A stretch of 64,000 bases of DNA, taken from contig NW_023503423.1 of assembly GCF_014529535.1 (NCBI RefSeq), forward strand, positions 5,070,473-5,134,472, read 5' to 3'. The notes beneath the pieces were generated by a model. The model was not told the origin of the DNA, did no database searches, and was given only the letters and a program-made list of their open reading frames with translations. A program made the position numbers and the translations under genes. This DNA is from Bradysia coprophila. Lineage: Eukaryota; Arthropoda; Insecta; Diptera; Sciaridae. Below are positions 45,831-57,235 of this stretch, piece by piece (the first letter of the stretch is position 1; each line of letters begins with the position of its first letter).

Positions 45831-47667
45831 TTTATCTGTCAAGAACAGATATATCGAGATAAACTAAAACTCCCTAGAGGGATAAGCTCGAGATTATCGT
45901 TCTAGACAGATAAAATATAATACAGCCACAAGCTACATGAAGTATATAACCCTGTACATAGCTCGAAATGTATTACCACTCGGGCAAGCCTTGTGTGCGT
46001 ACAATCTAAAAAAAATAAATAAATCGGCAATTCTATACTATGTGTATCGAGTTGAGTCTCACGGTTTTCAAAGTACAAACTGGGTGCTCCCGATAGCCAG
46101 GGTTTTGTGCTAAATGGAACAATACGTACCTGCTTCCAAAAGACTTGTGAAAATCCGACTGATTGAAACAACAATTACGATTTTTTGTTTATCTGCTAGC
46201 GTCAGATCGACACGAAATCTCGCTATGGAAGAACTTCACTGTTTGGCGTCGCGGATAAATGAGCTATACCACTCGAATGTATTAAAAAGACAAGTTCCAG
46301 TTATGATGCAATGCATTTGAAATTGAATCGACTATTTCACGGGGTATTTAACAAATAAGTTTCTTAGTTGCTTGTAATGTACAGCAGCAAAAATAATCTA
46401 TAATTAAATTAATGTTTATGCACGGAACTATAAACTGTTTAGTCACAGTCAATTTGAGCAAATATTTGGAATTATCGATGGTATTGCAATGGAACGAAAT
46501 GATCAATGAGATTTTATATGTCCACCCACTATGTCACCGCAACAAATTAAATGTATTTGCATTCTATCTTTCAACAAACTTTTATGAATGAAGAAATTAT
46601 GAAGACATAAGGTGCACTTAGTTTTAATAGACGTATATTTAGCAATAGGAAATGGATGTACCCAGTTCACATGCTATAGGAAATTACAATATAATGTTAC
46701 CAATACCCTCTCTAGCAACTTACATTCATTAGGGTGGTAAAAATGCAACGTAGAATGTAGTCCTTGCATTTTACATGTAAAATTAGTCAACAGTGTACGA
46801 TTCTATGCACAAAGAAATACGGTGGTATTTTGACAGCGTCAATACGAAGTTTATTTGCTAGAGAGAGTATTGATGTTTCGTTAGTTACCTGCATCGAGTT
46901 TCGTTTTCTCATTTACGATGTATCTGAGCCGAAGGAGAGAGCAATAATTCACACTTATGTTATTTATATTCCGATTACATAAGATACAGAAGCGCTCATG
47001 TAAACGGCGCGGCGCATAGCATAATCTACTATTGCATGGTATGGGACGAAAAATCAAAGAAATAAACCAAAAATTGACCTCACTTCGGTCCCTGAAGCAT
47101 ACAAAATTAAGAAAACCTGATGTCATTGATGAAACCAACATTAGAATGTTGTATCCTTCAATAAGGAATGTTACCCACCCCTAAAGTGGGTCGTAAAGTC
47201 GTAAATTTCCTGAAAAGTGATTGCTTTCGCACTAATTTACTTTACCGGAAACGTACACACATTTAAACTAAAGCGTTTCCGCTAAAACGCAATTTTTAAG
47301 ATTGCCGCCGACATTTTATTTCTACTGGGTCACCTCTTCATCCACTCACATCACGCCAAACGACAATATTATTGTTTGTTTACATGATTGGTCAAAATAA
47401 ATTTTTCATCAATTTGGTGGCTTTGACGAATATTTTAAGTCAACCGCTAAGTGAACTGTTAAAACCACACAAGAAACACATTTACGCACAAAATATGTAT
47501 AAAATCACATCGAAATCACAGAAATTATTACATTTTTCACAACCGACACTAAATTTTTGTGTTGGTCATTTGACGTTTCAAAAACAATACTCATGTTACG
47601 ATTAACGACTTTAACGACGATTTTCTTCGTTAAACCATATTCGACTAAGTTCAAGGTGGATGTGATT
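45831..47667. other. Intergenic with a duplicated OBP-B upstream-like segment
   Basis: 46320-46545 resembles the region just upstream of OBP-B. No OBP exon follows on the corresponding strand, so it may be the relic of a lost gene copy. The rest shows no gene. Confidence 0.4.
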
Positions 47668-47853
47668 CAAGGCTGTATACTTTGGGGAGGTCACGCAGAT
47701 CGCCATTTTATTAGATACGCGGGAACACACCTTTTCCATACAAACAAATTCACCAAAATTGAATTTGTATGGCGTGGTGAATTTTTTGTATGAAACGTGG
47801 TGTGTAGCCCGCGTTTCTGCATCTGCGTGACCTCCCCAAAGTATACAGCCTTG
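47668..47853. mobile_element. hAT-type MITE (copy 2), 8-9 bp TSD
   Basis: CAAGGCTGTATACTTTGGGG and complementary right end. GATGTGATT flanks both sides (47659-47667, 47854-47862), of which eight bases are expected for the family. Shares ends and GATACGCGGG/CCCGCGT inner words with 2512-2739. Confidence 0.85.
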
Positions 47854-48081
47854 GATGTGATTTGGGTGAGAAATTGAGTGGGAAATGCTTTTTTCATATA
47901 TTTTCTTTTTGTAAAATCTTTTCAATTTGGCAATATTTTGGAAATGCCGAGGGAAATGCCCAATGTACCAGTTTCTTATTTTTCGTGTTTCTGCTGATAT
48001 TTGACAAAAAATCGCGAAAAAAATCGATTAGTCCCTTCCTTATTAGACCTTTGCCCAAAATGTATAATTTGGAAATAATTA

Positions 48082-48290
48082 CAGTGGACGTCAGTGAAAT
48101 TAAGATATGAATTTACTTCAGCTGTTTTTCAGCTGGTCCACTCACCCACAAAACTGCTTATACTTGTGGAATATAAGGGTGAAAAAGTTACAGTTACTCG
48201 ATTAGAAGTAGTAAAACGGGGTGGACCAGCGAAAAATCACCTAAAATAAATTTCTATCTAAATATCACTGACTCCAGCTGTAATAAATTG
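48082..48290. mobile_element. TA-flanked MITE
   Basis: CAGTGGACGTCAGTGAAATT at the left, ATCACTGACTCCAGCTG at the right, TA immediately outside both ends. Shares TTCAGCTGTTTTTCAGCTGG with 6154-6383. Confidence 0.65.
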
Positions 48291-48514
48291 AGCAGTTTTA
48301 TCCAACGACGTTCTTTTCTGGACGGTGATTGCCCTTCTGACCGTATTCACTGGTAAATCTCATTCATTTCTAGTGACCCATCCTTTCCCCTTTTGCTTAA
48401 TTTTGTGTCGTTTATGAACGATCTCACAAAATGTCCGAAATGATTATCGATTTCCTAAACGTTTAAATGGTGGATCTGTTTAAGTAGAAAATTTAATTTC
48501 TCTTAAATGACATG

Positions 48515-48557
48515 AAATTATATCCGCTTATATACGATCAATACGATTGCATATAAA
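48515..48557 (+). promoter_or_regulatory. Shared promoter block (OBP-D)
   Basis: ACATGAAATTATATCCGCTT then TTGCATATAAA (ending 48557), 84 bases before the start codon. Same words as upstream of OBP-C and OBP-E. Confidence 0.55.
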
Positions 48558-48640
48558 ACTGCATCCGATGCAACTGAAGCTACTATTTGAGTCATACCAT
48601 TGAGCTTGAAGATACTACACAATTCCATCTCTAAAAGAAA

Positions 48641-49920
48641 ATGATTTGTCGACTTGTGTGGTTGGCTTTGTTGTTTTATGTTAACTTCGGAGAATGTGTA
48701 AGCTATTTGGATTTAGGTATTTCACCTCGTTTCATCGTAAAGAGGAAATATTTTCTGAATTTCAGGGAGTAACCTTTGAGCAAGTACAGAAAACTGGTGA
48801 AATGGTAAGAAGTGTATGCCAACCAAGGATTAAAATATCAACTGGTTAGTCAAAATGGAAATAATTTTTTTCAATCATTTTAGATCTTTAGAATTTATAA
48901 TAAGTTTAGAGCATGGTGCGCTATTCATTGCATTATTTTTCAGAGATGATAGATGGCATAAGAAAAGGCAAATTTCCAGAGGACAAACTTCTGAAGGTTA
49001 GTTGTAGTAACCTCATGAAATTCTGTGATGCTGTGCTAATCCACTTTTTTCTGTAGTGCTATATACACTGTGTAATGGAAATGACTGGAATCGTAAGTAC
49101 ATTTTACTTTCATATGTAGCTAAGCCTTCAAATTTGACGACGTTTGAAACTCAAGTGATATGAAATCAACTGCAGAGTTCATTTGTGTAATATGCAATAG
49201 AGTTCGGACTTATAAGTTAAGACGCAATGTATAACTAACCTGTATAGCCTTTTATAGCGCATCACGTGTGACGTATGAGTATAAGTTAAAAGAACAACAA
49301 TTTGTTACAAGCTCAGTGACTGTGTTGGTTGCAAAATTGTCAGGAAAATTAAACTTTTTTATCTTAAAGTCCAGGCCCACCACTCTAGTGGTGACTAAGT
49401 TTATGGATGTCCCCTTAACGCAAATAGCAACTTCTTAGAAGAAGAATATTTCAAATTAACTCGTTTTCGCTTACAGATGAAGAAAAACAAGGTGAACTAC
49501 GAGGCAGCAGTGAAAACAATGGAAAAACTTTTAAGTGACGATTTGTTGGAAGAGAATAAAAGCGCTTTAACGAAATGCAAAGACAGTGGTTAGTATTAGT
49601 GATGTCATTGAAAATTATTTACATTTATCTGGTATAAGACGAGATGATGTCATCGCTGCTAATTCGCAAAATCATTGTTCGACTCCGTAGAAGGGCCCCT
49701 TTATCACTCTATAGCTCAGACTCAGACTTCACATAGCCAGGGCATGTTTAAACCATTCAGCAATTTGTGGATCTCTGTACTCTCGATTTCATTTAAGATT
49801 TACCCTTTTTTTTCTGTTACAGCTACTGGAATTAAAGACAATTGTGAGGCCGGCTTTGCACTCGTGAAATGCATATACAACAACCGAAATATGAACAGGG
49901 AAGAATTTCCATTTCCATGA
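48641..49920 (+). CDS. Classical odorant-binding protein, OBP-D (6 exons)
   Basis: Exons 48641-48697, 48766-48844, 48944-48996, 49057-49092, 49477-49588 and 49823-49920 give 144 residues. Signal peptide ICRLVWLALLFYVNF. Cys1 SVCQPR, Cys2-x3-Cys3 CYIHC, Cys4 TKCKD, Cys5-x8-Cys6 NCEAGFALVKC. It is the nearest relative of OBP-C, with near-identical signal and C-terminal segments (YNNRN, FPFP). Introns are short and free of large insertions, unlike OBP-C. An AATAAA-like CAATAAATAT lies at about 50053. Confidence 0.94.
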
Positions 49921-51107
49921 TATTTTGGAGAATAGTTCAACTGAAAAGCTGGTATTAACAGCGACCTAATTGACGAACCTTGGCATATATTCAACGGACA
50001 TCACATTTTGACTATTTTGAATTAAGTTTGTGTTTGTACATACCTAATGAACCAATAAATATAGTACAGTACAGAGTACAGTTGACCATAAGCAGTGGCA
50101 ATAGATTAGAGAAAACTCTAAGACCGTCGATCCGGGACGAAATTTAATAATCATTTTCTGTATACGTGAGAGTGTATTGGTGAGCTATTATATGAATCGG
50201 TCGGTAGGGAACGTAAACGGTCGAGAAGGAAAGGAATGCACCAACACACTCTCCCGATTACAGAAAAATATCTTTCAAATACCCCAATACACGCCCACAC
50301 GTGCACACACATCTTTTGTGTATTGGGGTAATCCTTTCCAGTAGAAGTGTAATGAATTTTCATATATACTTTTCGTAACCAGTGTTGAGATATGGCGACT
50401 TCGACGAGCCGGAGGCGAGTTTTGGAATGGAATTCGCTAAAAAAAATCCTTTCACCATAAGTTAGGAACAACGTTTTTCCTAATCGACGTCGGAATACGT
50501 GACGATATTTGAACACAAGTTAGGAAATTGTTATTTTCCTAACGAATGCTAAAACCGTTTTCCTAACTAGTGTTGAAATATCGCGACTTCGCTGCTTATT
50601 TCACACGTCGTTTAAGAAAAACGTTGTGTTTAGTGAATTCGAGCACTAGTCTCGGGCTCGAGCTGGAAACCTCTCATTCGCTAAAAAAGCATTTTAGCAA
50701 GCGTGAGGAAAATACCTATTTCAAACCTAGGATAATAAAGTATTCCTTGATAAGACGTTTCGACCACTGTTTCGATCTGTGAGAAAATTTGATACGTCCT
50801 TGAAGTTTTGCATTAATATGCAGTTCAAAGATACCATTTCTCATCAGGCCATGGCGACAGTCGTACTCGATACAGTGCTCTATCGAACACTATATCGATT
50901 TGCTCACGATTTGCTCCCGAACATAGCAAAGCGGTTTTTTGCACATACGTATATGTAGACAAGTATTCCTTATGATGCAGTTCGTATTAAAGTTGTGTAC
51001 GCAACTCGGGATAAAATTTAAAATTCAAGTTTATTCAAGTTTTCTTAATCTACGGCTCTATTCTTTAAATTTCTCCAAACAAATTTCATCAACATCTGCC
51101 TCCTCTG
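49921..51107. other. Intergenic, downstream of OBP-D
   Basis: Inverted words occur around 50166-50340 (AGAGTGTATTGGTG / CCCCAATACACG and TGTGTATTGGGG). GTTAGGAAnnnnTTTTTCCTAA-type words recur at 50460-50570. No gene recognised. Confidence 0.4.
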
Positions 51108-51515
51108 ACGCAATTTTTTCGTCAAATTTTCGAATTTCGTCAAATTTTCAATTTTCGTCAAATTTTCAATTTTCGTTAAATTTTCGAATTTCGTCAAATT
51201 GTCGAATTTCGTCAAATTTTCGATTTTCGTCAAATTTTCGAATTTCGTCAAATTTCGTCAAATTTTCGAATTTCGTCAAATTTCGTCAAATTTTCGAATT
51301 TCGTCGAATTTCGTCGAATTTTCGAACTTCGTCAAATTTTCGAATTTCGTCAAATTTTCGTTTTTCGTTAAATTTTCGAATTTCGTCAAATTTTCGATAT
51401 TCGTCAAATTTTCGATTTTCGTCAAATTTTCGAATTTCGTCAAATTTTCAATATTCGTCAAATTTTCGATTCTCGTTAAATTTTCGAATTTCGTCAAATT
51501 TTCAAATTTTTCCAA
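51108..51515. repeat. 18-base minisatellite, ~22 units
   Basis: Unit close to GTCAAATTTTCGAATTTC with A/T variants. Because the unit is a multiple of three and AT/CG-biased, several frames stay open on both strands (NFRISS-like on +, ENLTKF-like on -). No start context, splice structure or homology supports coding. Confidence 0.85.
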
Positions 51516-51581
51516 ATTTCCGAATTTCTGTTATAAGAACTCTTATAAAAAGCAGTGTTCTAAAACTTCTAAAATGACTGA

Positions 51582-52086
51582 TATCCCAACAAAAATCTCT
51601 TCGAGAAAAGTGTGACGCAGTCTTTGAAGTACAATTTCTAAAAAGAATGATATCGCTAGAGTTGACGCTTTCAGCTTCGTTACGCAAAAATTAAATTTTA
51701 CACCCAATTTTAGTTCAAACAAGCTGGCTTAGTTTTTCTCATCCAAAAAAAAAATTTGACTGGAAACAACCAAAATTTTACCAAAAAAATCTGCGTCGCA
51801 AAGTGGCAAATGTTCAGGAACAGACTAGCAAGAAAATTTATCTGCCACATGCGACGCAGATTTTTTTGGTAAAATTTTGGTTGTTTCCAGTCAAATTTTT
51901 TTTTGGTAAAAATTATTTGGCAGATGATGAGAAAAACTAAGCCAGCTTGTTTGAACTAAAATTGGGTGTAAAATTTAATTTTTGCGTAACGAAGCTGAAA
52001 GCGTCAACTCTAGCGATATCATTCATTTTGGAAATTGTACTTCAAAGACTGCGTCACACTTTTCTCGAAGAGATTTTTGTTGGGAT
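51582..52086. mobile_element. 505-bp fold-back element
   Basis: ATCCCAACAAAAATCTCTTC at the left end and its complement at the right end. Arms of ~220 bases are nearly perfect (including CTGCGTCGC/GCGACGCAG and GTTTCCAGTCAAA), with a ~50-base loop around 51830. No clear target duplication. It adjoins the minisatellite. Confidence 0.8.
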
Positions 52087-52175
52087 TTGATAAGTTACCA
52101 CATTAATGATTTTTAGGATTTTTGCCTGACATCAGTTCTGTTCTATTTTAAAGGAATTTCATTCTTAAGTCGAAT

Positions 52176-52318
52176 TCACAATCGTCCGTTTTGCCTCCGT
52201 TTACACGACGTTTCTATCGTTTAGATGAATTTTAGCATTGTTTTAATTCCAACTGTCAAGTAAACGGCTTGAGAGCGGAGGCAAAACGGCTGGAAAACGG
52301 ACTACTGTGAATTTAACT
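52176..52318. mobile_element. Small MITE with AATTCACA ends
   Basis: AATTCACAATCGTCCGTTTT ... and complementary AAAACGGACTACTGTGAATT, with an inner GCCTCCG/CGGAGGC pair. About 140 bases, non-coding. Confidence 0.6.
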
Positions 52319-53146
52319 TTAAAATAGGCCCTGGTTCTGTTGGAAGAATTATTTGGTTACGTTAGAAGCGTTAGAAGAGTGAAACAGTTTAGTTATGATT
52401 TGCAAAACCCAAGTACATCAAAAACGCTAATGATTAATGAGAAGTTCAAAAGAGATCATCTCCAATACGAATATCGAGGAACCACCACGGAAGCAGGTTT
52501 CCTAAGTCAAAATCTATCCAGATTCATCAAGAAACTAGAAACCTGATGGATGTTAAGAAGTCCAATAGGAATCAGCCTAAATCAGCCTGAAGAGGGATTA
52601 CGGCATCAATTCTCTTTCCCTCTATTCTATGTCATCTCTACCGATAGAGCGAGATTCACTATTTCACTGAAACCGAAACCTACTTCTCTCAGCTTAACTA
52701 TCTTAGAACAGCTTTGAAAAAAAGAAGTATTTAAATAATAAATTTTGACTCAACCACTACGTTTAGGAGTAATTTGCGGTACTCACCAAACATTTATATA
52801 TTTGCAGATTTTGATATTGTACTTCAGGATGCCACACTAGGGACAAAATCACACTTTTCGCGAACGAATCTTTACTATACTTTCACAAAGAATGAATCTG
52901 CTCAGAATGGCATGTTTTCTTCTAATAAAAACTGGAAAGTTTAATGGGTAGCAGGGTAGCATTCACATTGACATTTTACCGATTATTCAACAATTACATT
53001 TTGTTAAACGGTAATTATTTATCGAATAAATTGATAGGCACATACTTCGCCAAACCCTTTTGATTAGTGTATTAAGCTCACTGACTCTGCCTGCCCACTT
53101 AAAATATAGAAAATTATAGCGCAGATAAACTAAGTTAATTCGATTT
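52319..53146. other. Intergenic, upstream of OBP-E
   Basis: A 68-codon frame at 52340 (VRSVRRVKQFSYDLQ...) has no recognised domain. Nothing else is supported. Confidence 0.3.
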
Positions 53147-53200
53147 CGGTAATAACATGGAATTACACATGAAAATGCGATACATAAGAATGCATATAAA
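53147..53200 (+). promoter_or_regulatory. Shared promoter block (OBP-E)
   Basis: GGTAATAACATGGAATTACA then ATGCATATAAA (ending 53200), 118 bases before the start codon. Spacing to the start is longer than in OBP-C and -D. Confidence 0.5.
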
Positions 53201-53318
53201 TGATCTTCGACGAATTAAAAAAAAATTGATTCGTAAACTTGAGCTCATAAGAATCTTTCAAATTTGAAAAAAGTTGAGCTGAAAAGCTTCATCGATCGTC
53301 CTGTCATTGTGACTGAAA

Positions 53319-54455
53319 ATGAATCATAGACACTGTCTCTGCTTGGCCTTATTGCTTTGCGTAATGTTTTTCGGCGTGGAATGTGTAATTTTAGTAAATT
53401 ATTCAGCGAAACTGCAGGGAAAAACCTTTTTTTTTTAATTTTAGGGTGTAACGATGGAGCAATTGGAAAAAACGTCTGGCATGGTACGAAGTGTATGCCA
53501 ACCGAGAACGAAAATTGCAACCGGTGAGTGAGATTATCATTTTTTTAAACTCAATCTCAGTGAACACAGTTTTAGCATTAAAAAATCTGAAGAAATTGCA
53601 CAAGTCCTGTAGTTCTCAGCGTACGTCTCAATTCAGAATATCTTTTCAGAAATGGCAGACGGAATTACACAAGGCAAATTTCCTGAAGATAAAGCTCTGA
53701 AGGTTCGTTTTTGGGGAAGTTAATTCTATATTGATGGTAGTTGGTACTAAGATAAATTTTCGTTACAGTGCTATATGCAATGTGTGTTGGAAATGACTGG
53801 AATCGTAAGTGTTTTAGGAATCGGATATCCTGAAGTCCTAGAAATTCTCTTGTTCTTGTTAGCGATGTAGAATTAGGACGAAAAACTTTCTATTACTTCT
53901 GTAACTTCAAAAAAAAAAAGTTTTCAGTCGTTTTCGCATTGCAGATGAAGAAAAACAAACTAAACTATGAGGCATCTCTGAAGCAAATGGATAAGCTACT
54001 ACCAGACGACATTGTGGAAGAAAATAAAAATGGTATAACGCACTGCAAAGATGCTGGTTAGTACAAATCGAAGAATCGCAGCGTTTTTTGCATATTGATT
54101 TACCGAACGTTTATAACTTTACAATTTACACCATCGGAACCTTTCAGAAACGGCCAGTGATTTGTTATCGACAGTATTGACAAATTTGCACAATGGTTAA
54201 TCAGGTCTTTTATGCTTAAAACAAATGAAGTAAAAGATTTTCTAAAAAAAACTTCGCTATACGATTGCCGTTTCTAAAAGGTTAATCGCAAAATAAGCCA
54301 ACATATTAACAATTCATAGTATAAATGCAACGTGTATGTTAAAATAATCTTCATAATATTCTTCAACAGCTAATGGAGTAAAGGACGCCTGCGAAGCAGC
54401 ATACATATTAGTTCAATGTATGTACAAAAACAACAAAAAGTTCACGTTTGCTTAA
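53319..54455 (+). CDS. Classical odorant-binding protein, OBP-E (6 exons)
   Basis: Exons 53319-53384, 53445-53523, 53650-53702, 53769-53804, 53945-54056 and 54370-54455 give 143 residues. Signal peptide NHRHCLCLALLLCVMFFG. Cys1 SVCQPR, Cys2-x3-Cys3 CYMQC, Cys4 THCKD, Cys5-x8-Cys6 ACEAAYILVQC. Third member of the tandem array, more diverged than C and D from each other. All intron phases are conserved. Secreted carrier of hydrophobic ligands by family. Confidence 0.93.
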
Positions 54456-57235
54456 TTTCTTAACCGAAAATAGAACAATGGCCTGAACTTCGCATATAGA
54501 CCGGATATCATATCAAACTATCTCTTGTTTCAACTTATTTATCTGAGTTAAATAAAGAAATTTTTCGGATAAATCTGATTTTCTTTGAAATTTTTTCTTA
54601 TGCATCGTCTGTTGTCTATCAATAGAGTGGAACCTACACAATAAATGTTGCCCTTTCGATTAGATATACACACTCTCAGCCAAACACATCAAGTTCATTT
54701 GCTAAAAGGGAAATATTTGTCAAATTCGTTTGACTTTTTTCTAATTCAAAGCGAGTACAAGGTCAATCGTGACTGGAATAAAATCAAACTAAAACTTTCC
54801 ATTGGTCATCGTGATGCTGAAGATAGATGAACAAAAAACTAGAAAATGGAAAAAAGTTGTGTAAATAGTAAAAAAAAATTGAATAGTAAAGATTTGTAGT
54901 TTTACATATTTCCAAGGCAGCTCTCTAGCAACCGTCAGAAAGTGTCCGCTTGCAAATTTCATTACACTGTATTCATACACTTCTAACATAAAGTAATTAT
55001 CAAACGGACACTATAGATCAGTGTCAAATAACGGTTTCTTCTCTCATAATAGTGTCAAATGAGTTGTCAATTTCACAAAGATAACCTCAAACAATGACAG
55101 CTCCATATAAATTTTTGTAACATTGTGGTTAGCTTTGTGAAAATGACAGCTCATTTGACGTCTCAAACGACATTGACAATGATCTATTGCTGGGGAACTG
55201 ACTTGATACTTCTCGTTTGTAAACAAACAATGTAGGAAGAACTTTTACACCGTTAATGTTATCATTCTTAAGTAAGGCCGAATAAGGAAACGATAAACTA
55301 AAATTAAACACTAAATCAACTGACTGTCGTATCTTTCAATGGATATGCGTCGGTAGCCATAACTAAGAGAAATCGACCCTATGCAAATTTGTAGCCTACA
55401 TTTATCCGGAAAAATATTTGTTTTTTGATGACTTCTCTGAACCAAAATCTTTTTTTGAATTTTTTTTCTTTAAAAGTAACACATTTATGCGTGCGGTAAT
55501 GATTTTACTTTTTCAATCGAAGATTATCGTTCAGAGACATCATCAAAAAACGAATATTTTCCCGCCTAAATTTAGGTTACAAATTTGCATAGGGTTGATT
55601 GCTCTTAATTTAGATTTTTTGCTACGTATATACACCAGTGCCACCATTCATACATGGTGCTTCCCTCGTTTCGTTATAGCGCTAAAAAAAACTAGAGTAC
55701 CGTCTCAGGTCTCAGCTGTACTTTGTTTAGTCGACTGGACCTAAATTTGAAACTGATTTTATAACCAAATTCCACTTGGTATTCGTTTTCAAAAGTTCTC
55801 AAAATGTCGAACGTGGCAGGCACGAAAGAAACACTTCGGTAGAATCTCGTAACTGAATTTTCGCTTGACATATTTCATGTTTAACATCGGTGAATGTGGA
55901 AACTTCATAAACCTCAACTTGATACCGTAAGTAAAACACGCAACCCTTTAAGCATTTTCACCCAAGACCACCATTTAAACTTATTACACAAAAGAAAAAA
56001 AAATATTGGAGGGTCGCCTCTACCATGTCGCTAAACTTTACGACATTTATTACGATAAATTTCAATTTGCACCAGTTTTTAGTGAAAATGGGGCGGTTTA
56101 CATGTGAGGACCGACAATAAATTTTAGTTGAGAGCTCTTAGTGGTTTTCATAACGATTGTAACATACTTTTCCTTTATTGTTATGTGACATTGTTGTGTA
56201 CCGGAACCTCAAAAGTACTTGCGTTGCTAATATCAAAACATTTCCGAATATCTTCCGAACAATGTTGATTGGACGCTTTTTTCTGTTGTTGCAACAATTC
56301 ATGCAAATTCATTATTTGCTCCGTATATACGGTTACAATCGTCGTTTATGTATTCCACACCACCCTCGTCATGTGTGTGTATGCAACTAGAAGAGTGTGG
56401 ATAAATGTAAATAAATAATAATGAGTATGGTTGGGGTGGAAAATGCAAATGAAATGACATGTAGTGATATATTGTCATAGCCAGAACGGTTTAGGAAATC
56501 ATTCTTTTCTGCGGGCATATGACATGAAATGCGGAAATTATGTTTTGCAATACCATGTCGTGGTTGAAACGAAATTATTGATGAGAATTGATATTTTCGG
56601 TGAAGAGACTCCATTTGTAGGAATGGTCCAAAAGTTGAGATATGAATTATTTTCGACATGTACATTAAAGACTGCAGAACCAGTGATTTTTCAGTGATTT
56701 TCAACAAGAGATTACGTCACAAATGTCTCAAAAGTCCGTTGGAAGTAACAACACCGCGAACAGGTTAATTCGCAGTGTTGTTACTTCCAACGGACTTTTG
56801 AGACATTTGCCAAGTACAGGGCGCAGCGGAAGCATTATCATGCTGAAATTTCATTGCCTCTGACTGTAGTAGCTAGTCTCATATAACAGCACAATGTTGA
56901 TCAACATTCAGCATATAACTCTGATCAGTCGAAAAACATACCCAAGTTGCTATGTGCTAACGGAAGTGGCTTTTTACTTGTTAAGAAGCAAACATTTAAT
57001 TAACTAAAAGTTAAATTCAAAATCATCGTCTAATATTCGAAAAATTATAATATTCATTCCATGGTAAGTGAAGAGGAACCACATACAATGATGATGCTGA
57101 ATTGGGTTCTGATGACCATAATCTACGACCAGATTCCTATATAAATGAGACCATTCGGAGCAATGAATCAGTCTGTCCGTCAATTACAATAGCTAAGGAT
57201 TGAAATAAATTTTAATATTTAAACAAATTTGGAAA
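54456..57235. other. Intergenic between OBP-E and OBP-F
   Basis: Contains an inverted-repeat element at about 55010-55190 (GAGTTGTCAATTTCACAAAG / CTTTGTGAAAATGACAGCTC, relative of 2752-2885). A perfect ~40-base-arm hairpin lies at 56722-56810 (AAATGTCTCAAAAGTCCGTT and complement). Short frames in the rest show no domain. Confidence 0.45.

Noticed and set aside
47557-47925. Overlapping open frames on both strands
   Set aside because: They lie across the second copy of the same hAT-type MITE.
50939-51615. Long open frames on both strands (repeated NFRISS-type or ENLTKF-type peptides)
   Set aside because: They come from an 18-base tandem repeat, which keeps several frames open by arithmetic. 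No signal, splice sites or family match.
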